Shown piece by piece: positions 12,376 through 23,973 of a stretch of 64,000 nt of DNA; position 1 is the stretch's first letter; the number at the start of each line of letters is the position of its first letter. Both the position numbers and the translations under genes were made by a program. The notes beneath the pieces were generated by a model that saw only the letters and a program-made list of their open reading frames with translations, was not told the origin of the DNA and did no database searches. The DNA is taken from NCBI GenBank assembly GCA_025766275.1, contig JAFKAC010000015.1, positions 868,001 to 932,000 on the forward strand, given 5' to 3'. This DNA is from Lactarius indigo. Taxonomy: Eukaryota > Basidiomycota > Agaricomycetes > Russulales > Russulaceae.

Positions 12376-12959
12376 CTAGAGCTAGCCCTATAGGTCGTAA
12401 TCCTGTTCAGTGGGTACTGCGGAGTGCGCTGCAGTCGGAGTTTGTGTTGCAGGGCAGCTCTGGGGATCAGGGAACTTGTCGTAACACCGCCACACTATCA
12501 GAGAGAAAAATCGATCGTGATTGTGAAGTGCATTGGAGGCTTTACTGCCCACGGGGTCATGCACCGTTTTCAGGGCAATAGAATCATCTCATGGAATGTA
12601 AAGCAGTCCGCAATGACTCGGAGGCACGGTGAGGCGCTGTGACGGTGTGCAAAAGGGTCAAGCCAAAAAAGGAATCATCGCCCAACAGATCTCTTGACAG
12701 ATCCAGCAAACGCCGGGTCCCGGGCCGCACTGTATTCCGGCGCTCCAACCGCACATGAACACAGACTCAATATGCCGTCAGCGAGCAGACCTGTCGCACA
12801 AGTCTCCCACCTCCAATCATTGCTCATATTCTACTTCTCCTTTCACTTAGGATAACGTCTCCTAAGGCTTATTCCTCTCCTCCGTGCCGCCACCTCACTG
12901 CCAAGCCATTTTCACAACCAGTTCAAAGAACCATAACTATTTTATTTTGCCTGCCCACC

Positions 12960-13211
12960 TCATCCTAGAATACAAATTGCCAGGGGATCGATGAAGAAGG
13001 CGTTTTTTTGACCCTCGCTCGCCGGTGCGCTCTGGGAGGTCTCCCACACACCCGGTCGCGACCTGGGATAGCCTACCATCAATGGGATCGATTCAGCAAA
13101 ACTTGGTAAGGGGACCGGACAATGGCTAATTGGAAAAATAGAGAGGAGAATTCGGTTAATTAGTCTAGAGTATGGAAAAAGAAGACCTTGGACAAACCTT
13201 CGAATGCGCAT
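12960..13211 (-). pseudogene. 5' remnant of an F-box-like gene (exons 1-2 only)
   Basis: Reading minus from ATG at 13211 the sequence shows the family exon 1 (ATGCGCATTCGAAG then GTTTGTCC). Exon 2 follows, with SHCPVPLPSFAESIPL encoded near 13060-13120. Exon 3, the F-box and all the rest are missing. It lies 305 bp from the H1 start on the opposite strand. This is the relic of the F-box partner of H1, separate from F3. Confidence 0.7.
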
Positions 13212-13462
13212 CAACGGAGCTAACAAATACAGTCGGTTCAATTACGCGCTGGCGGTTGGGATGGAACAATAACGAGACTACGGCCAACCTGTCGGGTCGG
13301 GCGCGATTGGATGCAACTCCCACACCATGTCTCATTGATGAGTATTCGATGAATATTGATGACTCGAAATGGCCTCTGCACGTCAACTCGGCTTGAAATA
13401 CATTTGTCTCGTCAGAAGGTCAATTACGCGATTTCGTCACACGGACGCGCGAGCGATGGTCC

Positions 13463-13469
13463 ATATAAG
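13463..13469 (+). promoter_or_regulatory. TATA box of H1
   Basis: ATATAAG, 54 bp before the H1 start. H2 (TATATAAG, 21605-21612) and H3 (TATATAAG, 23905-23912) have the same element at nearly the same distance. Confidence 0.6.
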
Positions 13470-13516
13470 CTATGGTGAGTTCCCATTAGTCGCAAAGACC
13501 TACTAAAATACCTCGC

Positions 13517-14499
13517 ATGCAGACCAACACGACAGATTCGAGCGAGCCTCGCTTCGTCGATACCACCCTCAATTATTTCACTCCACCCGCAGACGGCTCG
13601 AAGGCGTGGACTAACACCAACGTCGATCCTGCCACCGGCGAGCGCGCTTCAAACTGGGAATACACGGCCCATGCTGTCGAAGTCGAGAACCTCCGCGGAC
13701 GCGCCGAAGTCACCCTCGACAAGAACGGATTCCAATTCTTCCACCACCCCGCCAAGCACACTTCGTTCGAAAATGACGAAGAGATCCTGCGCGAGTACTA
13801 CCCCGAGAGCATAGAGTTACTCAAGCAGCTCACCGGCGCCAGCCGCGTCGTCCTCTTCGACCACAGTGAGTTCGTCCCCCCCATAAATGCGCGGACACTG
13901 GCTAACGGTGTGCATCTCTCGTCCTCACAGCCATCCGCCGCAGGCGCCCTGGTGTCGCCGACACGCCTCAGACTCGACAGCCCTTTCCGGGCGTTCACGT
14001 CGACCAGACGACCGCGTCGGCCATAGCGCGGGTGCAACGCCACATTCCGTCGGAGGACGTGGAGGGATTACTGCAGCGGCGCTTCCAGATCATCAATCTG
14101 TGGCGGCCTATCCACCATGCCGCGCATGATTGGCCGCTCGCGCTGTGCGACTTCAACACCATCGACCGCAGCCGTGATCTCGTCCCGCACACGCTCAAAT
14201 TCCTAGATCGTGATGGGGAGACGTACGGCGTGCAGTGGAACGAGGACCACAGGTGGAAATATGTACGCGGAATGACGCCGGAGGAGGGTGTGCTAATTAA
14301 ATGGTATGTCGTTCATTTGTGCTGTCTGTCATGGCGTCTTGTGCTGATTTCCCCGACGGGGTTTGGTAGCTTTGACTCGATTCAAGATGGGAGCGTGGCG
14401 GTGCTCACGCCGCACGCCGCATTCGAGGACCCCACGACACCGTCTGGCGCGAAGAAACGCGAGTCTATCGAGCTCCGGGCTCTTGTCTTCTATGACTAA
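13517..14499 (+). CDS. AsaB/CmcJ-like oxygenase H1
   Basis: Member of the fungal family related to AsaB, GA4 desaturase and the 7-alpha-cephem-methoxylase P8 (CmcJ) subunit, thought to be oxygenases of secondary metabolism; the substrate cannot be told. Exons 13517-13865, 13931-14303 and 14370-14499 join in frame to 283 aa. Family blocks in order: FQFFHHPAKHTSF, REYYPES, GASRVVLFDHT, VHVDQTTAS with an H-x-D pair that may bind iron, INLWRPIHHAA, PLALCDFNT, WKYVRGMTPEE, FDSIQDGSVAV and ESIELRALVFYD. The ATG used by H2 and H3 is ACG here; an upstream in-frame ATG at 13517 replaces it and adds four residues. It is divergent from an F-box remnant. Intact and probably functional. Confidence 0.88.
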
Positions 14500-15789
14500 C
14501 AATCGAAGTAAAATGCGTACTACAGTAGCAGCACACTATCACGTTTTCGTGGAATACATTCCGCGATCGCGACAACACAAAAATTTATGGATCGTCTTGA
14601 ACCACAGTGAGGGAAAGGTATCACAATTGGATTTTGAAGGCCAACAAACGTGGAAAGTGAGGATGCTTTGCGGCCTTGTAGCGACCCAGAGGCATGCCAG
14701 TGTAAAGCATGCAAAGGTACGCATACTAGGGCATCAGTTTCCCCAGCATTTCTGAGGCTACATTTGTTGTTCGTTAGCATATGGGAAAGCATCTCTAGCT
14801 ATTCTAACCAATCCCGCACAGTGAAATAGAATCACAGCCGGGGAGTGGCCAAAAGGAAGGACTCGACACTGGCGTTTCATCTAGACTTCTTGTTCATATA
14901 ACCAAACAATGCATAGTGGTTGGATACACTTTCACACATAGCCGACGTAGATCAAGAAATCCCATGGACGAAGTGAGGTTGAAGTTCACCAAAGAAGCGA
15001 GCATGGCGTCAATATGTGAGGGCATGGTACAAAAGCGTGATGCAGGGAGGATATTTGGCAGCGGAAAGGGATGACGAATTCACTGGCACAAGGCAGCGTT
15101 TTCAACCTTCGACGACTAGTTTGAGCTAAAATTACCAAGGAGACCACAATAAAAAGTTGAGCATTCGTAATAGTTACGCGACTTACTGTGAGGGGGTGCG
15201 TGGGCCTTGATAGCTTGACAAGCTTGACAGAACAAGACCCTAACACGGGATACTGGCCCGGGGTGAACTCCACCTCACTGGCTTCTCGATGTCGTTTGTC
15301 ACTAACTCAATGTTTGAGAGTTGCTGCCTTTGCTTTCCGTTTTAGGTTCGGTAAGGTGCCGGAAGGGAAGGGGACCGGCATGTGGCGTAGGGAAGTGTAC
15401 TAGCTCTTGTGTATTGTAATAGGCAGTGGCGAGAAAATAACTAGTTGGCGGGCTACATAAGACCGGGCTGAAGCACGAAGTACTTCTCGATTGGGGTTTG
15501 AGTAAATTTGAGTTTCGAGGTGAGGTCGCGACGGGCGGGTGGGCACGGAGAGAGCTGATGAAAGGCCGGAAAACGCAGAGTATCATCGCCTATCCCTTTG
15601 CAATTACTGGGCGTGGCGGGCGGGCAAAATAAAAGTGTTCTGGTTTCTTGAACCGATGGTAGCACGAAAAAGAGGAAATCAGCACGTGCTGCCTCTTCCG
15701 TTCACTCACAGACTACGCTCTATGCACCGCCGCGACTTCGTCGGTCCGGCGGAAACCAGCCAACTCCAAGGCCAACCAACCCTCCTCGT
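14500..15789. repeat. Intergenic, 3' flank of H1, partly duplicated
   Basis: No gene seen. 14880-14950 resembles 22970-23035 after H2, and 14960-15300 resembles 25990-26330 (shared CCAAAGAAGCGAGC, GGCGTCAATATGTGAGGGCA, CGGAAAGGGATGA and GACGACTAGTTTGA). These tie H1 and H3 to the same ancestral unit. Confidence 0.65.
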
Positions 15790-16104
15790 AAAAATTGTTG
15801 GTCCAATAATTCTGTTGTAATATTCGTATGAACATATTGTGATAAACGAAATATACATATATTCGTCCGAGAGCGCAGCTGTCTCCTAAATGGGACAAAG
15901 GGATAAAGAGTGCAAGACACGGGCCAGATACACCGTGCTGTCGCTCCTCACGTAAAATGTTAGACCAAGACCCATCATAACAAGTCCACTTTAATTTTCG
16001 TACGGGGATAGGTATTGTGACATAGCTTAAAGCGATATATATAGTGTGTATGATGATCTCCTGAGTGCGACAGATGAACCGTCGTCGGTTTGTAAAACAC
16101 TACG
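15790..16104. repeat. Two successive F-box 3' flanks before F4
   Basis: 15790-15960 carries the F-box 3'-flank signature (GGAATATTCGTACGAACAT-like, then CTCCTAAATGGGAC) but no gene body. 15960-16104 carries a second copy that belongs to F4. The first marks a deleted F-box copy. Confidence 0.55.
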
Positions 16105-17898
16105 CTATAGAGTAAGCAACTCGTATGACACATTCTCCTCTTCACTAACGTAGGACTCGAGTCTTTCATCAAACTCCGTTTCTGTGTCGATGATGGTTAC
16201 AGGGCGACCAGAGAGCCGGCGGGCAGTGATGAACTTCTCAATGGACGATGTCGGTTGGTCCGCTAAGTAGATCAAGTTAAGGGATGGCAACACGTCGTCG
16301 ACCATCTCCCCCGTGATGCCTTCTAGTGCAAGGGCAACGTTCCCTGCGAGCCCCTGAGATACACACAGCGTCTGCACTGCCGAGAATCGGCGGAGGATGT
16401 CCACCCATTCATCGTCGTCCGCGCCCTCGAATCGATAACCCATGAGCTCGGTGAACTTGAGATGGACTGCATTGGCCAGCGGCGCGGAAATTTGGTTCAC
16501 CACCCGGGTTATATGGGAAACTTGCCAATCAGTCCCTCGGCACGAAATGATAGTCCTAACTAGGCTTAGATCGTCCCAAGGTAAATGGTTTTCACGAGGA
16601 CACATGGTGAAGGCGACACTGCCATAGTGAAAGCTAAATTGCGCATGCTTGCATAGGGCTGTATTGGGGCCTACTGAGCGAACGACGAAGTTGGAGAATT
16701 GCGCAACTTGAAAATCAACAACCTGATTCAAGTAAACTGTCGAGAACTTGTTCAGTTGAGGGGAGTCGATTCTGCTAACGAAGTCTTCTAGATATTCGCT
16801 AGCACCTCTGAATTGAAAAGACACGAGAGCAGGAAGGATAGTCCGTGTTACGGGAGGCGGGTGTATTCGATCAGGGCGGGAAGTGACCAATTGGAATGCA
16901 ACGGCAAGGGTTTCGAGCCTGGGCAATGTGGCCAAAGACGCGACCATTGCCTCGGGTGAAATGTAACCATTCGGGGGTATATCGAAAAGATCAATTTTGA
17001 CGAGGCCAGTGGCAGACAAAAGAAGAGTTGGCAGTGCTGGATAAGGGATTCTGTATAAGGAAATTTCCCGTAAACATGGCGCAGATCCTCCCAGGAATCC
17101 GGTCGAGAGGACCGGAGTATATCCCGACCCAAATGGCCCCAACCCCAAGGAAATTTCGAGACGCGTCAGTACCAAAAAGGATTCCTGCATCAACGCCGCC
17201 ACCTTCCCCAACTGCGAGCCCCACACGTGGAGTCTGATAAGACATATACGATCGCGGTGCTCGAGCGCTGCAATGACATTGTCTTCATCCTGAGGCGTCA
17301 TGTCACGCTGGAGATGGAGATAATCAATAACGATAGGAAGGGCTGGCCAGATACCCAGATTGTTCTTGACAGGAACTTCGTATGTGTAGAGAATCTGGAG
17401 TTTGAGACGATGTGGCGATGCAAATACGATTTGTCGCCATTTTTGACATACGTGCACTAGTAGGTGCCATTTCCATACAGCAGGGCTGAGGGTGTATTCA
17501 TGGTCATTGTTATTTCGATAGAAATCGAATATTTCAAGCAGGACGTTGTCTGGGAGAGTGCCAATTGTCGTTGGATGACACTCGCCTGTGCCGCACAACG
17601 TCAGTTCTCACTGCAGTCGCCACAGGGGTGCTAAAGGATGCACCTTGAGTACACACGCTCTTTTCTTTCTCGGAACCAGAGGATGGATCACCCGGCGGAG
17701 AGAGCGGACTAACATTAATTGAGGACCGATGGTGAGTACTCAGTCACCTGGTAGGCACTGGACACACCCGAAAAAGTCTTCTGATAAAAGTGGTTCAGAG
17801 ACCAGAAAACGCCGGCGGCTGGTTGGATATCAGCTCTAATTATCCCAGTAATATGGCAAACAAACTGAAGTGCCGTAGACAAACCTCTGAGGATCCAT
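16105..17898 (-). CDS. F-box-like protein F4
   Basis: Predicted Skp1-binding adaptor. Exon 1 is 17898-17885 (ATGGATCCTCAGAG), exon 2 is 51 nt, exon 3 is 65 nt and exon 4 is 17585-16105. They join in frame to 536 aa. The N-terminus carries an arginine patch (SRRRF) and a short acidic-basic stretch (SGSEKEKS); the F-box reads TLPDNVLLEIFDFYRNN, followed by HLLVHVCQKWRQIVFAS and leucine-rich segments. The C-terminus runs 11 residues (EENVSYELLTL) past the usual ESYVSE end, so the ancestral stop has been lost and a downstream one is used. Target unknown. Confidence 0.88.
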
Positions 17899-17929
17899 TA
17901 ATGCGGGTAATGAACCAAGCTCCGGGTCG

Positions 17930-18840
17930 CACGTTAGTACCAGCCCAATGAGCCGTAGTAAACTTGTTTAGCTGTTGCGGAATGTAGTGGGCGTGGGCGT
18001 GTTTGCCTTGTGTCAGTGGTGATCGATGATAGTGAGTCAGTTGGCATCATCGATGACTGTGGGAAATCATCAGGCTGGTTGTTGGTGGTGTCCGACATGT
18101 CACTGGACGGTATGGGCGCTTGGCAGTTGTCAACTTGACACGGACCAAGTTACTCAGCCTCTCCTCTCCTGACGTCGTGGCTGTAATGGACATCTGGCAC
18201 CGATTCTAGAGATTTCTTGCCTCTGGGGTATGTCGTATATTGCATGGCATTAGTCACAATTGCGCAACCTCTGCGTGAAAATGGCCAGGTTGGACGGCAG
18301 GTGACAACAGATGTCCTCACAGACGATGCACTGTGTTTAAAGACGAATCCTTGCGACTTTCCATGGGAGTGTGGGAGCGGCATGCATGGAGGTGGCAGAT
18401 ACAGGTGCGGGTGCAGGTGCGCCGAACGCCGTTCTCCCTCCTGTCTCCCTCTCTGTCACCTTCGAGGAAAAGGCCGAGTCAACAACTGGTAACTCCATGC
18501 CTCCCAGGCAGTGTCCCGGCCCTCAATTCCAATTTACAGCTCCCGTTATCACAGACTCGATCGTAAGGGTTGTTGTTTGGCGTCTTGCGTGCCTGTCCTT
18601 TCCATCGAGACTCGGGTCCGAGTCTCCGGCACGCGGAGGATGTGAACTGGGGAACAAATTTATGTGGTACGCGGCTGCCGTTTGCCTCCGTACTTCCTTC
18701 AATCTCGCTCAGGTGTCACTCATCTGCCTCACGACTGGCGTGTTTGAGAGGTACGGATGTCCCGTTGGGTGTCGTTCCCACTCCGGCTCTCAAGGTGTTT
18801 GTTGCCCTGCGGGAATAGCTGGCTGGTCGTGTGTGTCAAG
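17930..18840. repeat. F4 upstream flank made of duplicated blocks
   Basis: 17930-18230 matches 3420-3730, and 18250-18800 matches 9640-10200. No gene is supported; the longer frames at 18217-18844 have no recognisable domain. Confidence 0.6.
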
Positions 18841-19224
18841 TTGAGAGCTAGCAAGTTTGGGGCCATTCATGAGGTCCTCTCTACGCCCCTTTCTCCCCTA
18901 GCATCCGCTTGCGCGCACAGTGAGAGCGCAATTCGAGCGCAGAACGTTAAAGAAGCCCGTAGACGGTGTCAATACCATCCAGTATTCTTCAATAGGTAGC
19001 TCAAGTGCGAACCATGATCATGGCCCAATCGCATGTGCTCTAACGAAGGATAAGCGGGGATAGAGTATCGCGGGTCTCTGATGAACTATATGCCACTTTT
19101 CTGAGCTGCAAGTCCCTGGGAGCGGGCTCCGAGTCAGATCCGCTATCTCTGCGCATCGCCAGTTTCTTTCTCTTGTTCGATTCGCCGACCTGCATCGGCT
19201 TCTACTCTACTCCATCTTTCACCC

Positions 19225-19350
19225 TGACCACTGCCCCACTTGGCTCAGCGACTGACTTCCTCGAAGCCCAGGGGCGTCTCACACTCGCATACGGCAGGGG
19301 CTATGACATCATCGACCGAAATCCCGGTGGTGTCGAAAAGTCGACGCTTC
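19225..19350 (+). pseudogene. Fragment of the ABCF3/GCN20 Walker A exon and its intron (copy 2)
   Basis: The plus strand encodes RLTLAYGRGYDIIDRN then GGVEKSTLLQ. The intact ABCF gene encodes [16 protein letters not shown] then [10 protein letters not shown]. The DNA just before it (CTTGGCTCAGCGACTGACTT) matches the last intron bases before that exon in the intact gene (CTTGGCTATTGACTCCTT). The fragment therefore came from genomic DNA and not from a spliced message. Extra bases and lost glycines make it non-functional. Confidence 0.7.
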
Positions 19351-19379
19351 TCCAATACAAGACACTTGCAAGTGATCCA

Positions 19380-19460
19380 GTTGTCGGCTTGTGATTACCG
19401 CCAGCTTGTGATTGTCGTAGTCAGCTTATGATTATCGTGATCAGCTTGTGATTATCGTGT
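19380..19460. repeat. Tandem repeat, about 20 bp x 4
   Basis: GCTTGTGATTATCGTGATCA is repeated about four times with small changes. The paralogous place near 660-690 has only one unit, so the array grew after the duplication. Confidence 0.75.
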
Positions 19461-19636
19461 ATACAACGTAAGTATTGTGGGAACACTTGCGTGTACGTGT
19501 CGTGACAGGTGTAGTCTACAGTAAGGTAATATAAATATATTTTTCTGTGTGCAAGATTGTCTCCTAACTCTGACAGAGGGATAATCAGAACCGTTGGATT
19601 GGATATAAAGGGTACGGGGCATTGTATTTTCGTTGA

Positions 19637-21310
19637 TCAAACTCCATTATTGTGTCGACGACAGTTACTGGGTGACCAGAGATGCGCCGCGTGACGAGAA
19701 ATTTGTATGCCAACTAGCCCGCTAAGAAAAACAAATTAAGGGATGGCAAGACTTCGTTGACATTCTCCCCCTTTATGTCTTCCCATGCAAGAGTAATGTT
19801 CCACACGAGATTTCGGAATACATGCAGCATCTTTATTGTGGAGAAATGGCGGAGTAGGTGCAGCCATTCAGAATCGCCCATATCCTCAATTTCATCATCG
19901 CCGGGGTTGGACGGGGGCTTGTGGGATGGTCCACATTGGAGTGAAAAAAAAATTCGCTGAGCACCTGGGTTGTGTGTGAAAAATTCCACCGATACGCTTT
20001 GCATGAGGCGTGGATCCATGGGAGGCGCCGGTCCGGGGATAAGTGGTCTACCTGACAGTACACGGCAATGTCAGCCCTGGCTCCCGACCAAGTTAGCACT
20101 CGCATGCCCGAATGGGCGTGACTTGGGGCCAACTGAGCGATCGAATAACTTGGAGAGTTGCGCAACTTGAAGGTCAACAAGCGGATAGTAGTAAGAGCAA
20201 TCAACGACAATCCCACTCAATTGGGGGCTGTCGATTGGGCGACGAGGTCCTCTAGATACTCGCTAGCACCATTGAATACAAAGCGGGTGAGAGCAGGAAG
20301 GATAGTCCGGGTTATTGGAGGTGTATCCGATCAGGGCGAGGGGGGAGCCGATTAGAATTGAATGTCAAAGAATCCGAGCCTGTGAATTGGGGCCAAACAC
20401 GCAACCGTCGCTTGGGGTGACATGTAAGAGGTATGCTCCGAAGGAGGAACTTGTCGAGGTTACCGGCCGACATAAGAAGCGTTGGTAACGCTGGAAAGGG
20501 GATATCGGATAACTGGATTTTCTGTAAACACAGCGCAGATCCTCCCAGGAATTTGGCCGCCAGGGGGAAGACCGGTACATTTCCATCACTCGAGCCCATG
20601 TCGGAATGCGTCAATCAAAACCGGAGATGGCTCCTGCATCACCGTGGCCATCCTTGTCAAACTGGAAGCGCGTTGCTTTGACCCCGAGATAGCATACACG
20701 ATCGGGGTGCTCGAGTGCAGCAACGACATTGTTCTTCTCGTTAGGTGAGATACCGTCGTAGGGATAGCAAAAATAAATGGCGATGGGAATGGCTGGCCAT
20801 ATACCGAGACTGTTCCTGACAGGAGTTCGGCATGTGATGCGAATTTTGGAGATTGAGACGGCGTGGTGACTTAAATATGATTTGTCACCATCGTGGGTCA
20901 GGAAGCATCATTCCTCCAGTGATGTATCGAGACACTCCTGACAGAAGTCAAAAATGTCGAGCAAGACGTCGTCTGGGAGCATACAGACGCGTGTCGTGTC
21001 CATGACTCTCGCCTGTGTCACACAAAGTCAAGTACTCGTTACTGTCGCTACGGGAGCTGGAAGGACGCACCTTGAGTTATCTTTCTAGTATGTGAGAGGA
21101 CGGACTAACGTTAATTGAAGACCAGCAGCGAGAACTCAGTCAATTGACAGGCACTGCCAGTGGACACACCTTGTAGTGCCTATCATCAATGGGAGCGATT
21201 TGGCGAGACTCGGCAAGGAGACTGGACAAAGGCTGATCGGAAATTAGCGGGGAGAATCTGATTAATCAGCCTAGAAAAAGGAGGCCTTGGACAAACCTCT
21301 GAGTGCCTAT
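19637..21310 (-). pseudogene. Full-length decayed F-box-like gene (copy psiB)
   Basis: Nearly every family block is present on minus but in different frames. They are: ATAGGCACTCAGAG at 21310-21297 in place of exon 1 (ATG changed to ATA), MLPDDVLLDIFDF near 20950-20985, FLGGSALCLQKIQLSDIPFP near 20500-20560, SEWLHLLRHFSTIKMLH near 19820-19880, and VNEVLPSLNLFFLAG near 19715-19760. Several frameshifts separate them. It lies 360 bp from H2 on the opposite strand, so it is the former divergent partner of H2. It is flanked by the 20-bp repeat and the ABCF fragment. Confidence 0.8.
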
Positions 21311-21604
21311 CAACAATGAACCAGGCTTCAAGCCTGTGGAGTTGGACGATGGAGCTAACAAACGCGGTTCGTTCAATTACGCGCTGGCAGTTGGGATGGA
21401 AGTGGAACAATGATGTACGGCCCACGTGTTGGGTCGGGCGGTAGTGGATGCAACTCTCCAGGTACAGAGTAACTCCCACACCATGTCTGTCTCGTTGATG
21501 AATATTGATGACTCGAAACGGTCTTTGTCAGTCGGCTCGGCTTGGGATACGGGCACATGCATTTGTCTTGTCAGAAAGTCAATCACGCGATTTCGTCGAT
21601 GGTC

Positions 21605-21612
21605 TATATAAG
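21605..21612 (+). promoter_or_regulatory. TATA box of H2
   Basis: TATATAAG, 68 bp before the H2 start, followed by GCCGTGGTGAATTCCCATC; the same downstream run is kept before H3. Confidence 0.6.
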
Positions 21613-21672
21613 CCGTGGTGAATTCCCATCCATCGTAAGGCCCCCATCAGAACACCTCGCATATAGACCAAC

Positions 21673-22644
21673 ATGACAGATTCGAGCGAGCCTCGCTTCG
21701 TCGATACCACCCTCAAATACTTCACTCCACCCGCAGACGGGTCGAAACCCTGGACTAACATCAACGTCGATCCCGTCACCGGCGTACGCGGTTCAAACTG
21801 GGAATACACGACCCTGAACGTCAAAATCGAGAACCTCCGTGGACGCGCCGATGCCACCCTCGACAAGAACGGGTTCCAGTTCTTCCACCACCCCGCCAAG
21901 CACACTTCGTTCGCAAACGACGAAGAGATCCTGCGCGAGTACTACCCTGAGAGCACAGAGCTGATCAAGCAGCTCACCGGCGCCAGCCGCGTCGTCCTCT
22001 TCGACCACAGTGAGTTTGTCCGTCCCTTAAATGCGTCGGCGCCCACTGACGGTGTGCATCTCCTCGTCTTCACAGCCGTCCGCCGCAGGCGCCCTGATAT
22101 ACTCGATTCGCCTCAGTCTCGACAGCCTGTCCCTGCCGTGCATGTCGACCAGACGAATGAGTCGGCCGTCGAGCGCGTGAAACTCCACCTCCCGCCGGAG
22201 GATGTGGAAGGATTGCTGAAGCGGCGCTTCCAAATCATCAATCTCTGGAGGCCGATCCACCATGCTGCGTATGACTGGCCGCTCGCGCTCTGTGACTGCA
22301 ACACCATCGACCGAAGCCGCGACCTCGTTCCGCAGACACTCAAGTACCCGGATCGTGACGGGGAGACGTACGCCGTGGTGTGGAACGAGAGTCACAGGTG
22401 GAAATACCTGCGCGGGATGACGCCGGAGGAGGGTGTGCTTATTAAGTGGTGCGTCGTCCATTTACACTGTCTTCCCCGGCATCTCGTGCTGATTTCACCG
22501 ACGGCATTTACTAGCTTTGACTCGGTTCAAGATGGGAGCGTGGCCGTACTCACGGCGCATACCGCGTTCGAGGATCCCACAACCCCGCCTGACGCGGAGA
22601 AACGCGAGTCCATCGAGCTCCGCGCTCTCGTCTTCTATGACTAA
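21673..22644 (+). CDS. AsaB/CmcJ-like oxygenase H2
   Basis: Paralogue of H1 and H3 in the AsaB/GA4-desaturase/CmcJ-like family; substrate unknown. The reading frame is open through both introns, but comparison with H1 and H3 places introns at 22010-22075 (GTGAGT...CACAG) and 22449-22514 (GTGCGT...ACTAG). Spliced, it gives 279 aa. It keeps FQFFHHPAKHTSF, VHVDQT (H-x-D), INLWRPIHHAA, PLALCD, LRGMTPEE, FDSVQDGSVAV and the RALVFYD end. Differences from its sisters cluster in the middle of the protein (LPPEDVEGLLKRRF, CNTIDRSRDLVPQ). It is divergent from psiB with a bidirectional promoter of about 360 bp. Confidence 0.88.
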   Translation: MTDSSEPRFVDTTLKYFTPPADGSKPWTNINVDPVTGVRGSNWEYTTLNVKIENLRGRADATLDKNGFQFFHHPAKHTSFANDEEILREYYPESTELIKQLTGASRVVLFDHSEFVRPLNASAPTDGVHLLVFTAVRRRRPDILDSPQSRQPVPAVHVDQTNESAVERVKLHLPPEDVEGLLKRRFQIINLWRPIHHAAYDWPLALCDCNTIDRSRDLVPQTLKYPDRDGETYAVVWNESHRWKYLRGMTPEEGVLIKWCVVHLHCLPRHLVLISPTAFTSFDSVQDGSVAVLTAHTAFEDPTTPPDAEKRESIELRALVFYD

Positions 22645-23400
22645 TAATGATAGTACAATATATGTAGCATACGTTTTCGTGGGTTCCGTCCCCCGATTGT
22701 GACAACACAGAAATATATGGCTTGTCTTGAGCGCGACGGCAACGAGAAGGTATTACAGTTACGTTTTGCATCCCAACGAACGTGGGAAGTAAGGATGCTT
22801 TGCCGCCTTGTACCGATCTAGACACATGTAAAGCATGCAAAGGTGTGCGTAAGGCATCAGTTTTCCTTCTGTGGCTACATTCGTAGTTCATTAGCACATG
22901 AGAAATTGAGACAGGGCTGCAGTGAAAGTAGAGGAGATGTCAAAGAGGAACCGTCGCTGGTATTCCGTCTGGCCTTCTTTCTCATACAACCAAACTACGC
23001 TTGATAATTGGATACAACTCTACGAATAGCCGAATTAGAACAATAAATCGTGTGGATGGTGAAGGGATTGAGACGACATTGTGCCGTTTCGAAGTTATGG
23101 TAGTTCCGCGATAGCCCGTATCGGACAGTTGGTGCTCTACTCACTGGGATTCACCAGCGTCGGCAAACTATGACTGACAATCTAGTGAATTGTGTGCGCG
23201 GTCGATTCACTGTCCAGGAAGCGGTCGGAAGCACCTCCTCAAAGCAACGATTCTTACCGTTCGAATCCAGGCTCTTTGTTGGTTACAGGCACGTCACTCC
23301 AGTTTTTTCTACCTAAGGCACAGCAAGTCTGCTGACATTAGTTACCTCAGGCTACGCCTGGATCTAGTGCCGGAATTGGCACTCAGATGCACCTTGAGTT
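22645..23400. repeat. 3' flank of H2, duplicated after H3
   Basis: Aligns by eye with 24946-25440 (for example GGATTCACCAGCG, GCGGTCGGA, GCACCTCCTCAAAGCA, GATTCTTACCGTTC and AATCCAG). The tail GTTCGAATCC resembles a tRNA B box but no tRNA folds around it. No gene seen. Confidence 0.7.
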
Positions 23401-23642
23401 TTTCTTTTTGTGTTTGAGGACAGACCGATGTTAATTGAAGACTGGCAATAAGAGCTTAATAAGCACTTGACAGGCACTGCCAGTGGACACACCTGGGAGA
23501 GTCCACTATCAATGGGAGCGATTCAGCAAAACTCGGCAGAGAGACCGGACAATGGCTGGTTGGAAATCAGCGGGGAGAATTCGGTCAATCAGTCTATAGT
23601 ATGGAAAAAAAAAAGGCCTTGGGAAAACCTCTGAGTGCCCAT
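23400..23642 (-). pseudogene. 5' remnant of an F-box-like gene (exons 1-3)
   Basis: Reading minus, exon 1 is ATGGGCACTCAGAG (23642-23629) with a weakened donor (GTTTTC). Exon 2 encodes SHCPVSLPSFAESL, and a shortened exon 3 reads up to CTCAAG before GTGCATC. The F-box and the rest are absent. The H3 start lies 332 bp away on plus: a third divergent pair in which only the oxygenase survives. Confidence 0.7.
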
Positions 23643-23904
23643 CAATAATGAAATAAACTCAGTAAAATTGGACGACGGGGCTAACCAACGCAGTTGGTTC
23701 CGGTGGAAGGGAACTACGGCCCGAGACCCGGACCCGTCGGGAGTCTGGTCGGGCGCTTGTGGACGTGCAACTGGCGCCCACACCATGTCTCCCGAGTCAT
23801 GATGTAAATTCAAAACGGTCTTTGTAAGTCGACTCGGGCTTGGAACACTCAGCACACTCATTTGTCAGAAGGTCAATTGCGCAATTCTATCACACGAACA
23901 CACG

Positions 23905-23912
23905 TATATAAG
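23905..23912 (+). promoter_or_regulatory. TATA box of H3
   Basis: TATATAAG, 69 bp before the H3 start, followed by the same GCCGTnGTGAATTCCCATC run as in H2. Confidence 0.6.
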
Positions 23913-23973
23913 CCGTAGTGAATTCCCATCCATCGTAAGGTCCTACTAGAACACCTTGCATACAGAAACAAAG

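Noticed and set aside
22010..22514. H2 as a single uninterrupted 323-aa gene
   Set aside because: The frame is open through both introns by chance; the inserted residues are absent from the family, and H1 and H3 have clear introns there.
23260..23275. tRNA B-box-like GTTCGAATCC after H2
   Set aside because: The paralogous copy after H3 has lost the match and no cloverleaf is possible.
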